DNA of 64,000 bases from Hymenobacter nitidus (GTDB lineage Bacteria; Bacteroidota; Bacteroidia; Cytophagales; Hymenobacteraceae). The notes below the pieces were generated by a model. That model was not told where the DNA came from. It saw nothing but the letters and a program-made list of their open reading frames with translations, and did no database searches. Position numbers and translations under genes: made by a program. The DNA is taken from NCBI RefSeq assembly GCF_020447315.1, contig NZ_JAJADQ010000012.1, positions 62,001-126,000 on the forward strand. Reading direction: 5' to 3'. Positions 24,174-32,503 of the stretch are shown here, one piece after another. The first letter of the stretch is position 1, and each line of letters starts with the position of its first letter.

Positions 24174-25312
24174 TGGAGCTTTTCAACGTATATCCGCTCG
24201 TCAACATTACGCCCGTCAAAGGGCTGGGCGCTAAGCTGTGGGACGACAAGGGCCAGGAATACCTGGATTTCTACGGTGGCCACGCCGTCATTTCCATTGG
24301 CCACAGCCACCCGCACTACGTGCAGCGCCTCACCGAGCAGCTGCAGAACATCGGCTTCTACTCCAACTCGGTGCAGATTCCGATTCAGCAGCAGCTGGCC
24401 GAGAAGCTGGGCCGCGTGTCGGGCTACGAAAGCTACTCGCTGTTTCTGTGTAACTCGGGCGCCGAAGCCAACGAAAATGCCCTGAAGCTGGCCTCGTTTC
24501 ACACCGGTAAAAGCCGCGTTATTGCCTTCAAAGGCGCTTTCCACGGCCGCACGTCGGGCGCGGTAGCCGCCACCGATAACCCCAAGATTGTCGCGCCCTT
24601 CAACGCCGGCCACGCCATTGCCTTCGTGGAGTACGACCTGACGGCCGTGGAAAAGCAGCTGCAGGACGGTGACGTGTGCGCGGCCATCATCGAGCCTATC
24701 CAGGGCGTGGGCGGCATCATCATGCCTTCCGACGAATTCCTGCGGGGCTTGGCCGCGCTGTGCAAGCAGTACGGGGCCCTGCTCATTGCCGACGAGGTGC
24801 AGAGCGGCTACGGCCGCAGCGGCAAGTTCTTCGCCCACCAGCACGCCGGTATTCAGCCCGACGTTATTTCGGTGGCCAAGGGCATGGGCAACGGCTTTCC
24901 CATCGGCGGCATCCTGATTTCGCCCGAGCTGAAGGCCTCTTACGGTTTGCTGGGCACCACGTTTGGCGGCAACCACCTGGCCTGCGCCGCGGCGTTGGCC
25001 GTACTGGAAGTAATTGAGCAGGAAAACCTGCTGAGCCACGCCGCCGAGCTGGGCGCTTACCTGCGCCAGGAACTGGAGGCCAATGCCGGAGCTGAGGAAA
25101 TCCGCGGCCGGGGCCTGATGGTAGGCATCAAGTACGACTTTCCTATCAAGGACGTGCGCGACAAGCTGCTGAGCGAGTACCACATCTTCGTCGGTAACGC
25201 CTCCGACCCCACGGTGCTCCGCCTGCTGCCCCCGCTCAATATCAAGCGCGAGGAAATCGACCGGTTTTTGCAGGCCCTGTACACACTTATTCCGGTCGAG
25301 GTAAAAAAGTAA
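24173..25312 (+). CDS. argD: N-acylornithine aminotransferase
   Basis: PLP-dependent class-III aminotransferase making N-acylornithine from the semialdehyde. The 379-residue protein shows LCNSGAEANENALKLA, the acidic PLP segment IADEVQSGYGRSG and the Schiff-base lysine K236 in ISVAKGMGNG. Its ATG shares one base with the argC stop (TAATG). Either acetyl- or succinyl-ornithine could be the product; the sequence alone does not decide. Confidence 0.94.
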   Translation: MELFNVYPLVNITPVKGLGAKLWDDKGQEYLDFYGGHAVISIGHSHPHYVQRLTEQLQNIGFYSNSVQIPIQQQLAEKLGRVSGYESYSLFLCNSGAEANENALKLASFHTGKSRVIAFKGAFHGRTSGAVAATDNPKIVAPFNAGHAIAFVEYDLTAVEKQLQDGDVCAAIIEPIQGVGGIIMPSDEFLRGLAALCKQYGALLIADEVQSGYGRSGKFFAHQHAGIQPDVISVAKGMGNGFPIGGILISPELKASYGLLGTTFGGNHLACAAALAVLEVIEQENLLSHAAELGAYLRQELEANAGAEEIRGRGLMVGIKYDFPIKDVRDKLLSEYHIFVGNASDPTVLRLLPPLNIKREEIDRFLQALYTLIPVEVKK

Positions 25313-25847
25313 GCGACTTGTGGCCTAACTTGCAGCCCCAATGAGTAGCACGATGAGGTTCAAGAGCCAGTCTCCCCTTCTGATTAGCTGCACGCTGCCA
25401 TTGGCTACAATTGCGCAGCAACCGGCTGGTTCTTTCCGTGAAAGAACGGCCCCCCAATTCCTTTTCTTCCAGCAGGCCTGCCCGCCCGATTCCCCAATGC
25501 CTGACATCTGGGAGCGGCAGGGTGTGGGACCGATTGATATATCCTCTTTCGCTCCCGTTTGGCTTAAGTCCTCGTTCGGCTGGAATAGACCTTTGATGTT
25601 TGGTTCTGTTCCAGCCGAAATTGTATTCGGGCGGTTCCGAAAGTTGGCTGAGGCTACCCCTCGCACCCGCAAAACGCCCGACCTGGGGGCTCGACGAATA
25701 GTCACTTCTCCTTTGATGACTAGGTTCCAACTAGCCTTGGGCCGATGGGCGCACCCGTTACTTTCTCCCCATTGACGAGAAAGGAAGCAGCCTGCCCGGC
25801 TACCGCAGAAAATCAACAACAGAGTAAACCATTTTTCGCATAACAGA
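25313..25847. other. Gene-free gap inside the arginine block
   Basis: These 535 bases separate argD from carA. Open frames exist on both strands, but none has recognisable domains, a sensible start or the third-position GC pattern of neighbouring genes. An inverted repeat TTCGGCTGGAA at 25575-25585 pairs with TTCCAGCCGAA at 25609-25619. A promoter for carA would be expected near the end; I found no clear -7 box. Confidence 0.45.
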
Positions 25848-26933
25848 GTGGAAAACGCTAAATCGGTAAAACTCATTCTCGAAGACGGCACCGAAATCGA
25901 GGGTACTTCTTTTGGGGCCTTCACCTCGGCCGCGGGCGAGGTGGTGTTCAGCACGGCCATGACTGGCTACCCCGAAAACCTCACTGACCCGTCCTTCGCC
26001 GGCCAGATTCTGGTCTTGACCTATCCCATGGTGGGCAACTACGGCGTGCCCGGCGAGGAGCTCTACGAGTCGATTTCCAAGATCTTCGAGTCGGACAAGG
26101 TTCACATTGCCGGCCTGGTGGTGAACTACTACTCCGAAGAGCACAGCCACTGGAACGCCGCCAAAAGCCTCGGCGACTGGCTCAAGGAGTACAACATTCC
26201 CGGCATCTTCGGCGTGGATACCCGCATGCTGACCAAGATCCTGCGGGAGAAAGGTGCCATGCTGGGCAAAATCGTGGCGGAGGAGGATGTGGAGCTGCAC
26301 GACCCCAACCAGGACAACCTGGTGGCCCAGGTGAGCCCCACCGAGGTGCAGCACTACGGCCACGGCCAGCACAAAATCGTGCTCGTCGACTGCGGCACCA
26401 AGACCAATATCATCCGCTGCTTCCTCCAGCGCGACGTGGAGCTTATCCGCGTGCCCTGGGACTACGACTTCACCACCCTCGACTACGACGGCCTGTTCCT
26501 GAGCAACGGCCCCGGCGACCCGAAAATGTGCGAGCCGACCATTCAGCACCTGCAAACGGCACTGGGCCAGGACAAGCCTATCTTCGGCATCTGCCTGGGC
26601 TCCCAGCTCATGGGCCTGGCCGCGGGCGGCGACACGTTCAAGCTTAAGTACGGCCACCGCAGCCACAACCAGCCGGTGCTGCTCTCGGGCACCAAGCGCA
26701 GCTACATCACCAGCCAGAACCACGGCTTTGCCGTCGATACCGACACGCTGCCCGCCGAGTGGGAAATGCTGTTTGAGAACCTCAACGACGGCACCTGCGA
26801 AGGTATCCGCCACAAGACCAAACCGTTCTTCTCCACCCAGTTTCACCCCGAAGCCGCCGGCGGCCCCGAGGATACCGAGTACCTGTTCGACGACTTTCTG
26901 AAGGCTGTGGCGGAGTATAAGGCGGCCAAGTAG
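25848..26933 (+). CDS. carA: Carbamoyl-phosphate synthase small subunit
   Basis: Glutaminase subunit that supplies ammonia for carbamoyl phosphate. The 361-residue protein has the N-terminal CarA domain (TGYPENLTDPSFAGQ) and a class-I glutamine amidotransferase domain with the nucleophile C249 in FGICLGSQL and the histidine of QFHPEAAGGP. The start appears to be GTG at 25848; no in-frame ATG lies upstream before a break in similarity. It feeds both arginine and pyrimidine synthesis and is paired with carB after an inserted small gene. Confidence 0.95.
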   Translation: MENAKSVKLILEDGTEIEGTSFGAFTSAAGEVVFSTAMTGYPENLTDPSFAGQILVLTYPMVGNYGVPGEELYESISKIFESDKVHIAGLVVNYYSEEHSHWNAAKSLGDWLKEYNIPGIFGVDTRMLTKILREKGAMLGKIVAEEDVELHDPNQDNLVAQVSPTEVQHYGHGQHKIVLVDCGTKTNIIRCFLQRDVELIRVPWDYDFTTLDYDGLFLSNGPGDPKMCEPTIQHLQTALGQDKPIFGICLGSQLMGLAAGGDTFKLKYGHRSHNQPVLLSGTKRSYITSQNHGFAVDTDTLPAEWEMLFENLNDGTCEGIRHKTKPFFSTQFHPEAAGGPEDTEYLFDDFLKAVAEYKAAK

Positions 26934-26950
26934 AACGAACTGAAAAGAAC

Positions 26951-26991
26951 GTCATGCTGAACCTGTCGAAGCATATCTACCGCTTCATTGA
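26951..26991 (+). repeat. REP-like repeat, left copy of a second inverted pair
   Basis: GTCATGCTGAACCTGTC followed by GAAGCATATCTACCGCTTCA, preceded by AAGAAC. It starts 18 bases after the carA stop and pairs with an inverted copy at 27462-27494 around a small orphan gene. Confidence 0.8.
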
Positions 26992-27066
26992 GATGGTGGA
27001 CTGTCAAGAGGTAGTAATGTCAGCTTACAAGACTGTTGTCAGCAAAAATCAGAGCCGATTTAGCTA

Positions 27067-27468
27067 ATGGAAGCAAATCAATCCACAGCGAAAGAGGGCG
27101 AATTGCTATCCTATGCGGAACTGCAATACGCCTCAGATTTCTTGCACAGTCCAGAGCACAGTAGACTTCAAAACGCAGTTGATTTTCTGCTTAACGCCGT
27201 CACTGACTGGCCAATATTTGGCCTTAGTGAGCCCAAAGACCTATTGGCGAATCTGCACATTGAAATCACCGGCCCATTAACTTTTAATGCACTGCGCATC
27301 TATGCTACAGTCGCAAGCGACCCATGGAAAGGAGAGGCCATTAATTCGCTATTGGAACTGTTCGATTCAGAGCGAAAACAGCAGTTCAATTTAGATATTG
27401 AACTGGAAGCCATACTCATTCAACTTACTCACCAATGTCGGATGGTAATTAGCCCAACTGCGCGGTAG
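27067..27468 (+). CDS. Unknown protein, AT-richer orphan gene between carA and carB
   Basis: A 133-residue soluble, mostly helical and acidic protein that I cannot assign. No signal peptide, membrane segment or metal motif is visible. Two rows of its DNA that I counted are 47-48 % GC, against 63 % in a carB row. The stop overlaps the start of an inverted repeat copy, and a matching copy lies upstream. It interrupts the normally adjacent carA and carB. The ATG at 27067 has no competitor. Confidence 0.7.
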   Translation: MEANQSTAKEGELLSYAELQYASDFLHSPEHSRLQNAVDFLLNAVTDWPIFGLSEPKDLLANLHIEITGPLTFNALRIYATVASDPWKGEAINSLLELFDSERKQQFNLDIELEAILIQLTHQCRMVISPTAR

Positions 27469-27494
27469 AGATGCTTCGGCATGCTCAGCATGAC
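27462..27494 (-). repeat. REP-like repeat, right copy of a second inverted pair
   Basis: Read on the - strand from 27494: GTCATGCTGAGCATGC, then CGAAGCATCTCTACCGC. It matches 26951-26991 in inverted orientation, with a weaker hairpin arm at the gene side. Confidence 0.75.
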
Positions 27495-27567
27495 ACTGTA
27501 ACCAACAACGAAACCCGACTGCCCTTTTAACACGGCCTAATCCACGGTCTGTTACCCAACCCTTAGA

Positions 27568-30500
27568 ATGAACAAACCCAACAAAGTTCTCATCCTCGGT
27601 TCCGGCGCGCTCAAGATTGGGGAGGCCGGTGAGTTCGATTATTCCGGCTCCCAGGCCCTCAAGGCCCTGAAAGAGGAAGGCATCCGCACCATCCTCATCA
27701 ACCCCAACATTGCCACCGTGCAGACGTCGGACAACATTGCCGACGACGTGTACTTCCTGCCCGTGACGCCCTTCTTCGTGGAGGAAGTCATCAAGAAGGA
27801 GCAGCCCGACGGTATTCTGGTGGCTTTCGGTGGCCAGACGGCCCTGAACTGCGCCGTGGCCCTGTACCGTGCCGGGGTGTTTGAGAAGTACAACGTGAAG
27901 GTGCTCGGCACGCCCGTGCAAAGCATCATCGATACCGAGGACCGGGATATTTTCAAGGAAAAGCTCGACCAGATTGGCGTGCTTTCGGCCCGTAGCGTGG
28001 CCGTGACCAACATGGAGGACGCGCTGGCCGCCGCCGAGAAAATCGGTTTCCCGATTATCGTGCGGGCGGCCTTTGCGCTGGGTGGCCTGGGCAGCGGCTT
28101 CGCCAACAACATGGACGAGCTGCGGACCCTGGCCCAGAAGTCCTTCACGACCTCCGACCAGATTCTGGTGGAAGAGTCGCTGAAAGGGTGGAAGGAAGTG
28201 GAGTACGAAGTGGTGCGCGACCAGTATGACAACTGCATCACGGTCTGCAACATGGAGAACTTCGACCCCATCGGCATTCACACCGGGGAGAGCATCGTGG
28301 TGGCTCCGTCGCAGACGCTCAGCAACCGCGAGTACCACAAGCTGCGCAGCATCGGCATCAAGACCATCCGCCACCTGGGCATCGTGGGCGAGTGCAACAT
28401 TCAGTACGCGCTGGACCCCGTGTCGGAAGACTACCGCGTGATTGAGGTGAATGCCCGCTTGTCGCGCTCCTCGGCGCTGGCTTCCAAAGCTACTGGCTAT
28501 CCGCTGGCGTTTGTGGCGGCCAAGCTGAGCTTGGGCTACTCGCTGTCGGAGCTGAAAAACAGCGTGACCCAGACGACCTCGGCCTTCTTCGAGCCGGCCC
28601 TGGACTACGTGGTGGTAAAGCTGCCGCGCTGGGACTTGGGTAAGTTCGAGGGCGTGAACCGGCAGATCGGCTCGGCCATGAAGAGCGTGGGCGAGGTTAT
28701 GGCCATCGGCAAATCGTTCGAGGAAGCCATTCAGAAGGGCCTGCGCATGCTCGATACCGGCAAGCGCGGCTTCGTGGCCAACAAGCCCGAGCAGGTCGAT
28801 AACGCTACCATCGACAAGCTGCTGAGCGAGCCCAACGAGGAGCGCATCTTTGCCATTAATCTGGCATTTGAGGCCGGCTACACGCTCGACCAGGTACACG
28901 ATCTGACCAAGATTGACCACTGGTTCTTGCAGCGTTTGATGACGATTTTTCAGTTGGGCAATAAGCTGGCCGAAGGTCGGGCCACCGGCCTCAATGGGCT
29001 GGAAACCCAACTGCTGCGCGAAGCCAAGAAAGCCGGTTTCTCCGACCAGCAGATTGCCGTGAAGCTGCTCGGCGAAGGCGACGTGAAAGCCGACGAGCTG
29101 CTGGTGCGGGCCCGCCGCAAGGCTTTGGGCGTGCTACCCGTCATCAAGCAGATTGACACGCTGGCCGCCGAATTCCCGGCCAAAACAAACTACCTCTACA
29201 GCACCTACCACGGCACCGAAAACGACCTGGCCCAGGAAACCAGCAAGTCCATCGTGGTGCTGGGCTCGGGCGTGTACCGTATCGGCAGCTCCGTGGAGTT
29301 CGACTGGTGCGGCGTAAATGCCGTGCAGACGGCCGCCGAAGAGGGCTACAAAACCATCATCATTAACTACAACCCCGAAACGGTCAGCACCGACTACGAC
29401 GTGTCGGACCGGCTGTACTTCGAGGAGCTGAGCTTCGAGCGGGTGATGGACATTCTGGACTTCGAGCAGCCCCAGGGCGTGATTCTGAGCACCGGCGGCC
29501 AGATTCCCAACAACCTGGCAACCCGGCTGGCCGACGCCAACGCGCCCATTTTGGGTACCGCCCCGGCCCGCATTGATGAAGCGGAGAACCGCCACAAGTT
29601 CAGCAGCATCATGGATGAGCTCGGTATTGCCCAGCCCCGCTGGAAGGAGCTGACCTCGCTGGAAGCCATGCACGAATTTGTGCGCGAAGTCGGTTTTCCG
29701 GTGCTCATCCGGCCGAGCTACGTGCTGTCGGGCGCAGCTATGAACGTGGTTTCTAACAACTTCGAGCTGGAAGCCTTCCTGCAAACGGCCGTGGAAGTAA
29801 GCTCCGAATACCCGGTGGTGGTGTCGGAATTCATTCAGGAAGCCAAGGAAATTGAGCTCGACGCGGTGGCCGACCACGGCGACATTGTGAGCTATGCCAT
29901 TTCGGAGCACGTGGAGTTTGCCGGCGTGCACTCCGGCGACGCCACCATGTACTACCCGCCCCAACGGGTATACGTGGGCACCATCCGCAAGCTGAAAATC
30001 ATTGCCGAGAAGATTGCCAAACGCTACGAAATCAGCGGCCCGTTCAACATCCAGTTCCTGGAGAAAAACGGCGAAATCCGGGTGATTGAGTGCAACATCC
30101 GCGCCTCGCGCAGCTATCCGTTCGTGTCGAAAGTATCGGGCAACAACCTCATCAAAAAGGCTACCCAGGTGCTGCTGGGCAAGAAGGTAGAGCGTGACGA
30201 AAGTGAGCGGGTCTACGACCTGCCCTTCGTGGGCGTGAAGGCCCCGCAGTTCTCCTTCACCCGCCTGCCCGGCGCCGACCCGGTGTTGCGCGTCGACATG
30301 GTAAGCACCGGCGAAGTGGGCTGCCTGGGCGACACCGCCGAGGAAGCCTTGCTGAAATCGATGCTGAGTGTGGGCTACAAAATCCCGCAGAAATCGGTGC
30401 TGATTTCCGGCGGTCCCATCATCTCCAAAGTGGCCCTGCTCGCGCCTGCCGCGCTGCTCATCAAAAAGGGTTACACCGTGTACGCCACCCAGGGCACGCA

Positions 30501-30798
30501 CCGCTTCTTCGCCGAAAACGGCATTCCCAGCAGCCTGCTTTTCTGGCCCGATGAGCTGCAGGAGCCCAACGTGCTGACGTATCTGAAGGAGAAGAAAATC
30601 GACCTGGTCATCAACATTCCCAAGAACCTCTCGAAGGGCGAGCTGGACAACGACTACAAAATCCGCCGCACGGCCGTGGATTTCGGAGTTGGGTTACTGA
30701 CCAATGCCCGCTTGGCCAAGGCCTTCATCCAAGCCTTCTGCACCCTGGAAATGAAAGACCTGAAGATCAAGAGCTGGAACGAGTATAAGGCGATGTAG
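27568..30798 (+). CDS. carB: Carbamoyl-phosphate synthase large subunit
   Basis: Makes carbamoyl phosphate from bicarbonate, ammonia and two ATP. The 1076-residue protein shows the duplicated ATP-grasp architecture. Its first half starts VLILGSGALKIGEAGEFDYSG and its second half has VVLGSGVYRIGSSVEFDW near residue 565. Each half contains the xEVNARxSRSSALASKATGYPLA or ECNIRASRSYPFVSKVSG element. The C-terminal MGS-like domain follows. Length and order are standard. Confidence 0.97.
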   Translation: MNKPNKVLILGSGALKIGEAGEFDYSGSQALKALKEEGIRTILINPNIATVQTSDNIADDVYFLPVTPFFVEEVIKKEQPDGILVAFGGQTALNCAVALYRAGVFEKYNVKVLGTPVQSIIDTEDRDIFKEKLDQIGVLSARSVAVTNMEDALAAAEKIGFPIIVRAAFALGGLGSGFANNMDELRTLAQKSFTTSDQILVEESLKGWKEVEYEVVRDQYDNCITVCNMENFDPIGIHTGESIVVAPSQTLSNREYHKLRSIGIKTIRHLGIVGECNIQYALDPVSEDYRVIEVNARLSRSSALASKATGYPLAFVAAKLSLGYSLSELKNSVTQTTSAFFEPALDYVVVKLPRWDLGKFEGVNRQIGSAMKSVGEVMAIGKSFEEAIQKGLRMLDTGKRGFVANKPEQVDNATIDKLLSEPNEERIFAINLAFEAGYTLDQVHDLTKIDHWFLQRLMTIFQLGNKLAEGRATGLNGLETQLLREAKKAGFSDQQIAVKLLGEGDVKADELLVRARRKALGVLPVIKQIDTLAAEFPAKTNYLYSTYHGTENDLAQETSKSIVVLGSGVYRIGSSVEFDWCGVNAVQTAAEEGYKTIIINYNPETVSTDYDVSDRLYFEELSFERVMDILDFEQPQGVILSTGGQIPNNLATRLADANAPILGTAPARIDEAENRHKFSSIMDELGIAQPRWKELTSLEAMHEFVREVGFPVLIRPSYVLSGAAMNVVSNNFELEAFLQTAVEVSSEYPVVVSEFIQEAKEIELDAVADHGDIVSYAISEHVEFAGVHSGDATMYYPPQRVYVGTIRKLKIIAEKIAKRYEISGPFNIQFLEKNGEIRVIECNIRASRSYPFVSKVSGNNLIKKATQVLLGKKVERDESERVYDLPFVGVKAPQFSFTRLPGADPVLRVDMVSTGEVGCLGDTAEEALLKSMLSVGYKIPQKSVLISGGPIISKVALLAPAALLIKKGYTVYATQGTHRFFAENGIPSSLLFWPDELQEPNVLTYLKEKKIDLVINIPKNLSKGELDNDYKIRRTAVDFGVGLLTNARLAKAFIQAFCTLEMKDLKIKSWNEYKAM

Positions 30799-30818
30799 CG
30801 CGAAGCTCCTGCTTCGCG
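30799..30818. repeat. Short palindrome after carB
   Basis: CGCGAAG at 30799-30805 pairs with CTTCGCG at 30812-30818 around a six-base loop, directly at the carB stop. No T-run follows, so it is more like a small dispersed repeat than a terminator. Confidence 0.55.
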
Positions 30819-30830
30819 TATCGTTGCAGA

Positions 30831-31160
30831 ATGGACTCCAGAAACATCTACATATCAAGCCAACATAAGTTGACTGGACTTACATGGTCAGAGTTGATTT
30901 ATGTTGGCTTGAATCATGAAAAGGCAGATGAGTATAAGGCTGATAAAGTTGCCGAGTACGCTCATGCCTTGTTTGACGAGCGGGAAGTCTACGTTGTTGT
31001 TGGACGTCACGATTCTCATTTGGCCTTATTGGACGACGCGCTGAAAGGCGTGAGCACATGGTTGAAGACAACTGATGTGTTGCTTTGCAATTGGTCATTT
31101 ACCAAGGCAATGAAGTTTTACAAAATCGGGGTAATGAACTACGGCGAGAAAGTTTCTTAA
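30831..31160 (+). CDS. Unknown small protein, AT-richer
   Basis: A 109-residue soluble alpha/beta protein with no family I recognise. A row of its DNA counts 42 % GC, well below carB. It begins 32 bases after the carB stop and ends ten bases before the zinc-ribbon gene, so it may be co-transcribed with the arginine block. The single cysteine is not part of a metal motif. Confidence 0.65.
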   Translation: MDSRNIYISSQHKLTGLTWSELIYVGLNHEKADEYKADKVAEYAHALFDEREVYVVVGRHDSHLALLDDALKGVSTWLKTTDVLLCNWSFTKAMKFYKIGVMNYGEKVS

Positions 31161-31170
31161 ATCAAATTGT

Positions 31171-31500
31171 GTGGGCCACAAGAACGTTTGTCTTAGCTGC
31201 CGCACGGCCTTCAATGTGCCCTATGAGGGCATTCGTGAAGTAGTCTGCATCACATGCGGTAAACCACTGCTTCAACTGCCGCATAGATTCCGTCCGCCTA
31301 AGAGGAGCGAATCTGCCAAATGGGAGATAGTGAAATTCTTGGTTGAAAACGGCTTTCTATACCAGCACATAGTTGAACGAAGCGAAACGCCCAGCCATCT
31401 AAACCGCATTGAGCAATACGTTGAGTATCCCGAAAATATGAGGGATGCACAAGAGTTTGTAAGCAAGTATAAATCCCAGGCAAAGAAGCCTATAAAATGA
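31171..31500 (+). CDS. Small zinc-ribbon protein of unknown function
   Basis: A 109-residue protein with two CxxC knuckles, CLSC near residue 7 and CITC near residue 27, forming a probable zinc ribbon, followed by a basic HRFRPPKRSESAKW segment and an acidic-helical tail. The start appears to be GTG at 31171, since no ATG precedes the zinc knuckles in frame. The stop overlaps the next start by four bases (ATGA), which ties it to the carbamoyltransferase gene. The composition is AT-rich like its upstream neighbour. Confidence 0.72.
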   Translation: MGHKNVCLSCRTAFNVPYEGIREVVCITCGKPLLQLPHRFRPPKRSESAKWEIVKFLVENGFLYQHIVERSETPSHLNRIEQYVEYPENMRDAQEFVSKYKSQAKKPIK

Positions 31501-32441
31501 AAAACTTCACCTCCTTCGCCGATGCAGGCGACTATAAAGCCTTGTTGCAGCAAGCTCTGGAAATCAAAGCTAATCCGTTTGGCTATCAGCACGTGGGCCG
31601 CAACAAAACCGTCGGTCTGATTTTCTTTAACCCCAGTTTGCGCACCCGCCTGAGCTCCATTAAGGCAGCGTATAACCTGAGCGCGCAGGCTTGGGTGCTC
31701 AACGCCGGGGCCGATTCCTGGACGCTGGAAATGGCCGACGGCGCAGTGATGAGCGGTGGCACTCAGGAGCACATCAAGGAGGCCATTGCCGTGATGAGCC
31801 AGTATTGCGACGTGCTGGGCGTGCGCACCTTCCCCACGCTCAAGGACCGCGACGAGGACTACCAGGAAGTCGTCTTCAAGAAGATTATGCAGTACGCCAC
31901 GGTGCCGGTTATCAGCTTAGAAAGCGCTACACTGCACCCGCTGCAGTCGTTTGCCGACCTGATTACGGTGGCCGAAACCAAGCAGAAAGAGCGGGTGAAA
32001 GTGGTGCTGACCTGGGCCCCGCACGTGCGCGCCCTGCCCCAGTGCGTGCCCAACTCGTTCTGCGACTGGTTCTCAGAAATCGACTGGGTTGACTTCGTCA
32101 TCACCCACCCCGAAGGCTACGAGCTGGACCCCAAATTCACCAAAGGGGCCCGTATCGAGTACGACCAGCGCAAGGCCCTGGAGGGCGCCGACTTCGTGCA
32201 GGCCAAGAACTGGAGCAGCTACCAGGACTACGGCCAGGTCCTCAGCAACGACCCCAGCTGGATGCTGACGCCCGAGCATATGACCGGCACTAATGACGCC
32301 AAATTCCTGCACTGCCTGCCCGTGCGCCGCAACGTGGAAGTATCCGACGCCATTCTGGACTCGCCTAACTCTCTGGTGATTCAGGAAGCCGGCAACCGGG
32401 TTTTCTCCATGCAAACCGTGCTGCACGAGCTGCTGAAATAA
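31497..32441 (+). CDS. argF': N-acylornithine carbamoyltransferase, Bacteroidetes type
   Basis: Transfers carbamoyl to N-acylornithine, giving N-acylcitrulline. The 314-residue protein matches the Bacteroides fragilis succinylornithine enzyme in length and segments: FFNPSLRTRLS (carbamoyl phosphate binding) near 44-54, HPLQSFADL, TWAPHVRALPQ and FLHCLPVRRN. Ordinary OTCases differ at these places. The residue at position 90, which is Pro in the succinyl-specific B. fragilis enzyme and Glu in the acetyl-specific Xanthomonas enzyme (from memory of the structural papers), is Gln here. The acyl group used therefore cannot be read from that residue. Last gene of the + strand arginine block; a terminator follows. 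Confidence 0.92.
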   Translation: MKNFTSFADAGDYKALLQQALEIKANPFGYQHVGRNKTVGLIFFNPSLRTRLSSIKAAYNLSAQAWVLNAGADSWTLEMADGAVMSGGTQEHIKEAIAVMSQYCDVLGVRTFPTLKDRDEDYQEVVFKKIMQYATVPVISLESATLHPLQSFADLITVAETKQKERVKVVLTWAPHVRALPQCVPNSFCDWFSEIDWVDFVITHPEGYELDPKFTKGARIEYDQRKALEGADFVQAKNWSSYQDYGQVLSNDPSWMLTPEHMTGTNDAKFLHCLPVRRNVEVSDAILDSPNSLVIQEAGNRVFSMQTVLHELLK

Positions 32442-32465
32442 TCTGACGAATCCGTTCCTGCCAAC

Positions 32466-32500
32466 AAAAAAGGCCGTTCCCCCGGGGAACGGCCTTTTTT
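32466..32500. terminator. Bidirectional terminator
   Basis: Seventeen-base perfect arms, A6-GGCCGTTCCCC and GGGGAACGGCC-T6, around one base. It lies between the + strand arginine block and the - strand MpaB-like gene. Confidence 0.93.
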
Positions 32501-32503
32501 GGT

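Noticed and set aside
25325..25960. Open frames on both strands between argD and carA
   Set aside because: No domains, no start signals and no codon bias. One of them runs into the carA coding region from the opposite strand.
31497..32441. Ordinary ornithine carbamoyltransferase
   Set aside because: Length and motifs match the acylornithine group of Bacteroidetes and not standard ArgF, and an M20 deacylase is present to finish the acylated route.
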